Assembly: GCA_022376925.1 (NCBI GenBank)
Contig: JAIOJX010000025.1
Span: 185,627,801 to 185,691,800, forward strand
DNA length: 64,000 nucleotides
Direction: 5' to 3'
DNA from: Tragulus kanchil
Taxonomy: Eukaryota; Chordata; Mammalia; Artiodactyla; Tragulidae
How positions within the stretch are numbered: the stretch's first letter is position 1; each line of letters begins with the position of its first letter. The position numbers and the translations under genes were made by a program. The notes beneath the pieces are model-generated. The model made no database searches. It had not been told where the DNA came from and was given only the letters and a program-made list of their open reading frames with translations. Below are positions 62,945 to 64,000 of this stretch, in pieces.

Positions 62945-63265
62945 ACAAAAATGAGAAAGGTCGGTGTCTCAAAGGGCGTCCCCAAACAGAAGGAAAGAGA
63001 GGCTCCAGGGTGGGAGAAAATATCTGCGAATCCCAGACCTGGTAAGGGTTTAGGGCCCAGAACAGAGAAAGAACTTGCAGCTCAGCAACAGAAAGACCAG
63101 CAGTCCACGTAAGACACGGGCAAATGCCCGGAAATGACATTTTCTCCCGAAGAGATACAGGGACAGACAAGAAGCAGGTCGGAGGCGCTCAGCCTCCCCA
63201 TCCTTAGGGAAAAGCAAATCCAACAGCAACGAGAGGCAGCCTCACACCCACCGGTGACGGCGCGG
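62945..63265 (+). mobile_element. L1 ORF2 fragment
   Basis: Resembles L1: gagaaaatatctgcgaatcc, agagaaagaacttgcagctc, gacattttctcccgaagag, gggaaaagcaaatccaac, cctcacacccaccggtgac. Decayed, with no intact reading frame. Confidence 0.7.
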
Positions 63266-63324
63266 GTCGTCAGGTGTGTCCCCCTCTCCGCGGCCCCTGG
63301 GCTGCCGCGCGAGGCTCCCTGCCC

Positions 63325-63437
63325 ACGGGACCCTCTGGGCAAGGAGCGGCTGCCGTGCCCTCCGGCAGGGGATCCTCCTGACCAGGGAATGAACCTGAGT
63401 CTCACGCAGTGCGGGCAGATTCTTTACCTCCTGAGCC
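63325..63437 (-). mobile_element. Ruminant SINE fragment inside older repeat DNA
   Basis: Reverse orientation: ctgggcaaggagcggctgcc, cagattctttacctcctgag, ccaccagg. Confidence 0.75.
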
Positions 63438-63814
63438 ACCAGGTCTAATCTCAGCAAAACAAAATGGAAAACCAGCCGTGCGGAGGAAACAGTCGAGGAC
63501 CCGGGAAGTGCCGCCGAAAGTGAAACCTGCACCACCAAAGAACCCGGCGCCCTGCCCCTCCACATACAAGAAAAATGAAGAGAACGAGAGAGACCAAGAC
63601 GTCTGTCCACACAGAGGCCTGCGCACGCCTCCGCAGCGAAGCCTCGTTCCCAGCAGCCAGAAGGCAGAACCGGCCCAAACACTCACCAGTGGGCGAGTGT
63701 GATACACACATTCGACCGCTATTCACAAATCTATCCGTAAAAAGAAAGGCGCTCTTGACCCTTGGGGCCCCGTGGTGTCTTATAAGGACGTTAGTGTCTT
63801 CATACGCTGAGACA

Positions 63815-63995
63815 CCCGCGTTCCCTGCCGCGGGGGAACACACAGAGCGGGGGACACAGGGAGGACGCGACCCTCTCCAGCCCAGGAGCCCGTCGGGCTG
63901 GCGCCTTGGTCTCGGAATTCCAGCCCCAGAAATGTGAGAAACAACGGCCTGTCGCTGAGCCCAGCGGCTCAGAGCACGGGTCAACCTCAACAGCG
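63815..63995 (+). mobile_element. MaLR (MLT1/MST-like) LTR fragment
   Basis: Ends ccttggtctcggaattccag then cagaaatgtgagaaacaacg and gcccagcggctcag. This matches the well-known 3' part of mammalian MaLR LTRs (cttggacttccagcctccag / aactgtgagaaataaa). Old and fragmentary. Confidence 0.5.
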
Positions 63996-64000
63996 TCCTC

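Larger units (their letters stand above)
62355..64000 (-). other. ABLIM2 intron upstream of W1 (continues beyond the window)
   Basis: Starts with 600 bp of GC-rich unique sequence, then L1, SINE and MaLR-like relics. No further LIM exon was found. Confidence 0.55.

Overview
The window is nuclear DNA of a ruminant (cattle, sheep, goat or a relative). It is very GC-rich and CpG-rich, as expected of a subtelomeric region. It carries many tRNA-derived ruminant SINEs (Bov-tA/Bov-A2 type), BovB-derived tails and CHR-type artiodactyl SINEs, alongside older mammalian L1, L2, MIR, MaLR and LTR relics. There are no prokaryotic features. The exact species cannot be read from the sequence.

One protein-coding gene fills the window: the 3' part of ABLIM2 (actin-binding LIM protein 2) on the minus strand. 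Sixteen exons, called W1 to W16 in transcript order, run from 62354 (end of the fourth LIM domain) down to the stop codon at 1805. The 3'UTR and a minus-strand AATAAA follow at 439-444. Splice phases agree at every junction. One copy of each exon sums to 1293 nt, or 430 residues plus stop: end of LIM4, a serine-rich linker with two cassette exons (W5, W7), an 8-nt microexon (W14), and a C-terminal villin headpiece (W15-W16). The 5' exons with LIM domains 1 to 3 lie beyond 64000. An intronic hairpin at 25457-25535, on the gene's own strand, looks like the MIR95 orthologue with a changed seed. The introns also hold a 5S rRNA pseudogene fragment and a tRNA-Leu(UAA)-like relic.

The most striking property is structural. 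Thirteen adjacent direct duplications (D1 to D13), each 1.01-1.16 kb and near-identical, interrupt the gene with junctions near 3.5, 15.3, 21.7, 29.2, 33.4, 35.65, 41.75, 43.58, 49.35, 51.12, 54.02, 57.26 and 60.4 kb. Ten of the sixteen exons are duplicated or triplicated. Several copies are broken exactly at a junction: a lost splice donor, truncated exons, or clusters of small deletions. Uniform length, chained overlaps, degraded junction ends and allele-like single-base differences all fit about fourteen draft contigs joined without merging their ~1 kb overlaps. On that reading about 14 kb is redundant and the true locus is near 50 kb. A biological origin is unlikely but testable.

Layout: 1-1804 ABLIM2 3'UTR and a possible convergent transcript end; 1805-14391 headpiece exons, microexon, LTR relics and SINEs; 14-22 kb W12-W13 and duplications D2-D3; 22-31 kb minisatellite, MIR95-like hairpin, W10-W11 in D4, tRNA-Leu relic; 32-37 kb W8-W9 in D5-D6; 37-45 kb unique intron, W7 in D7-D8, ATTC array, 5S fragment; 45-52 kb W3-W6 and D9-D10; 52-64 kb D11-D13, W2, W1 and old L1/MaLR sequence.
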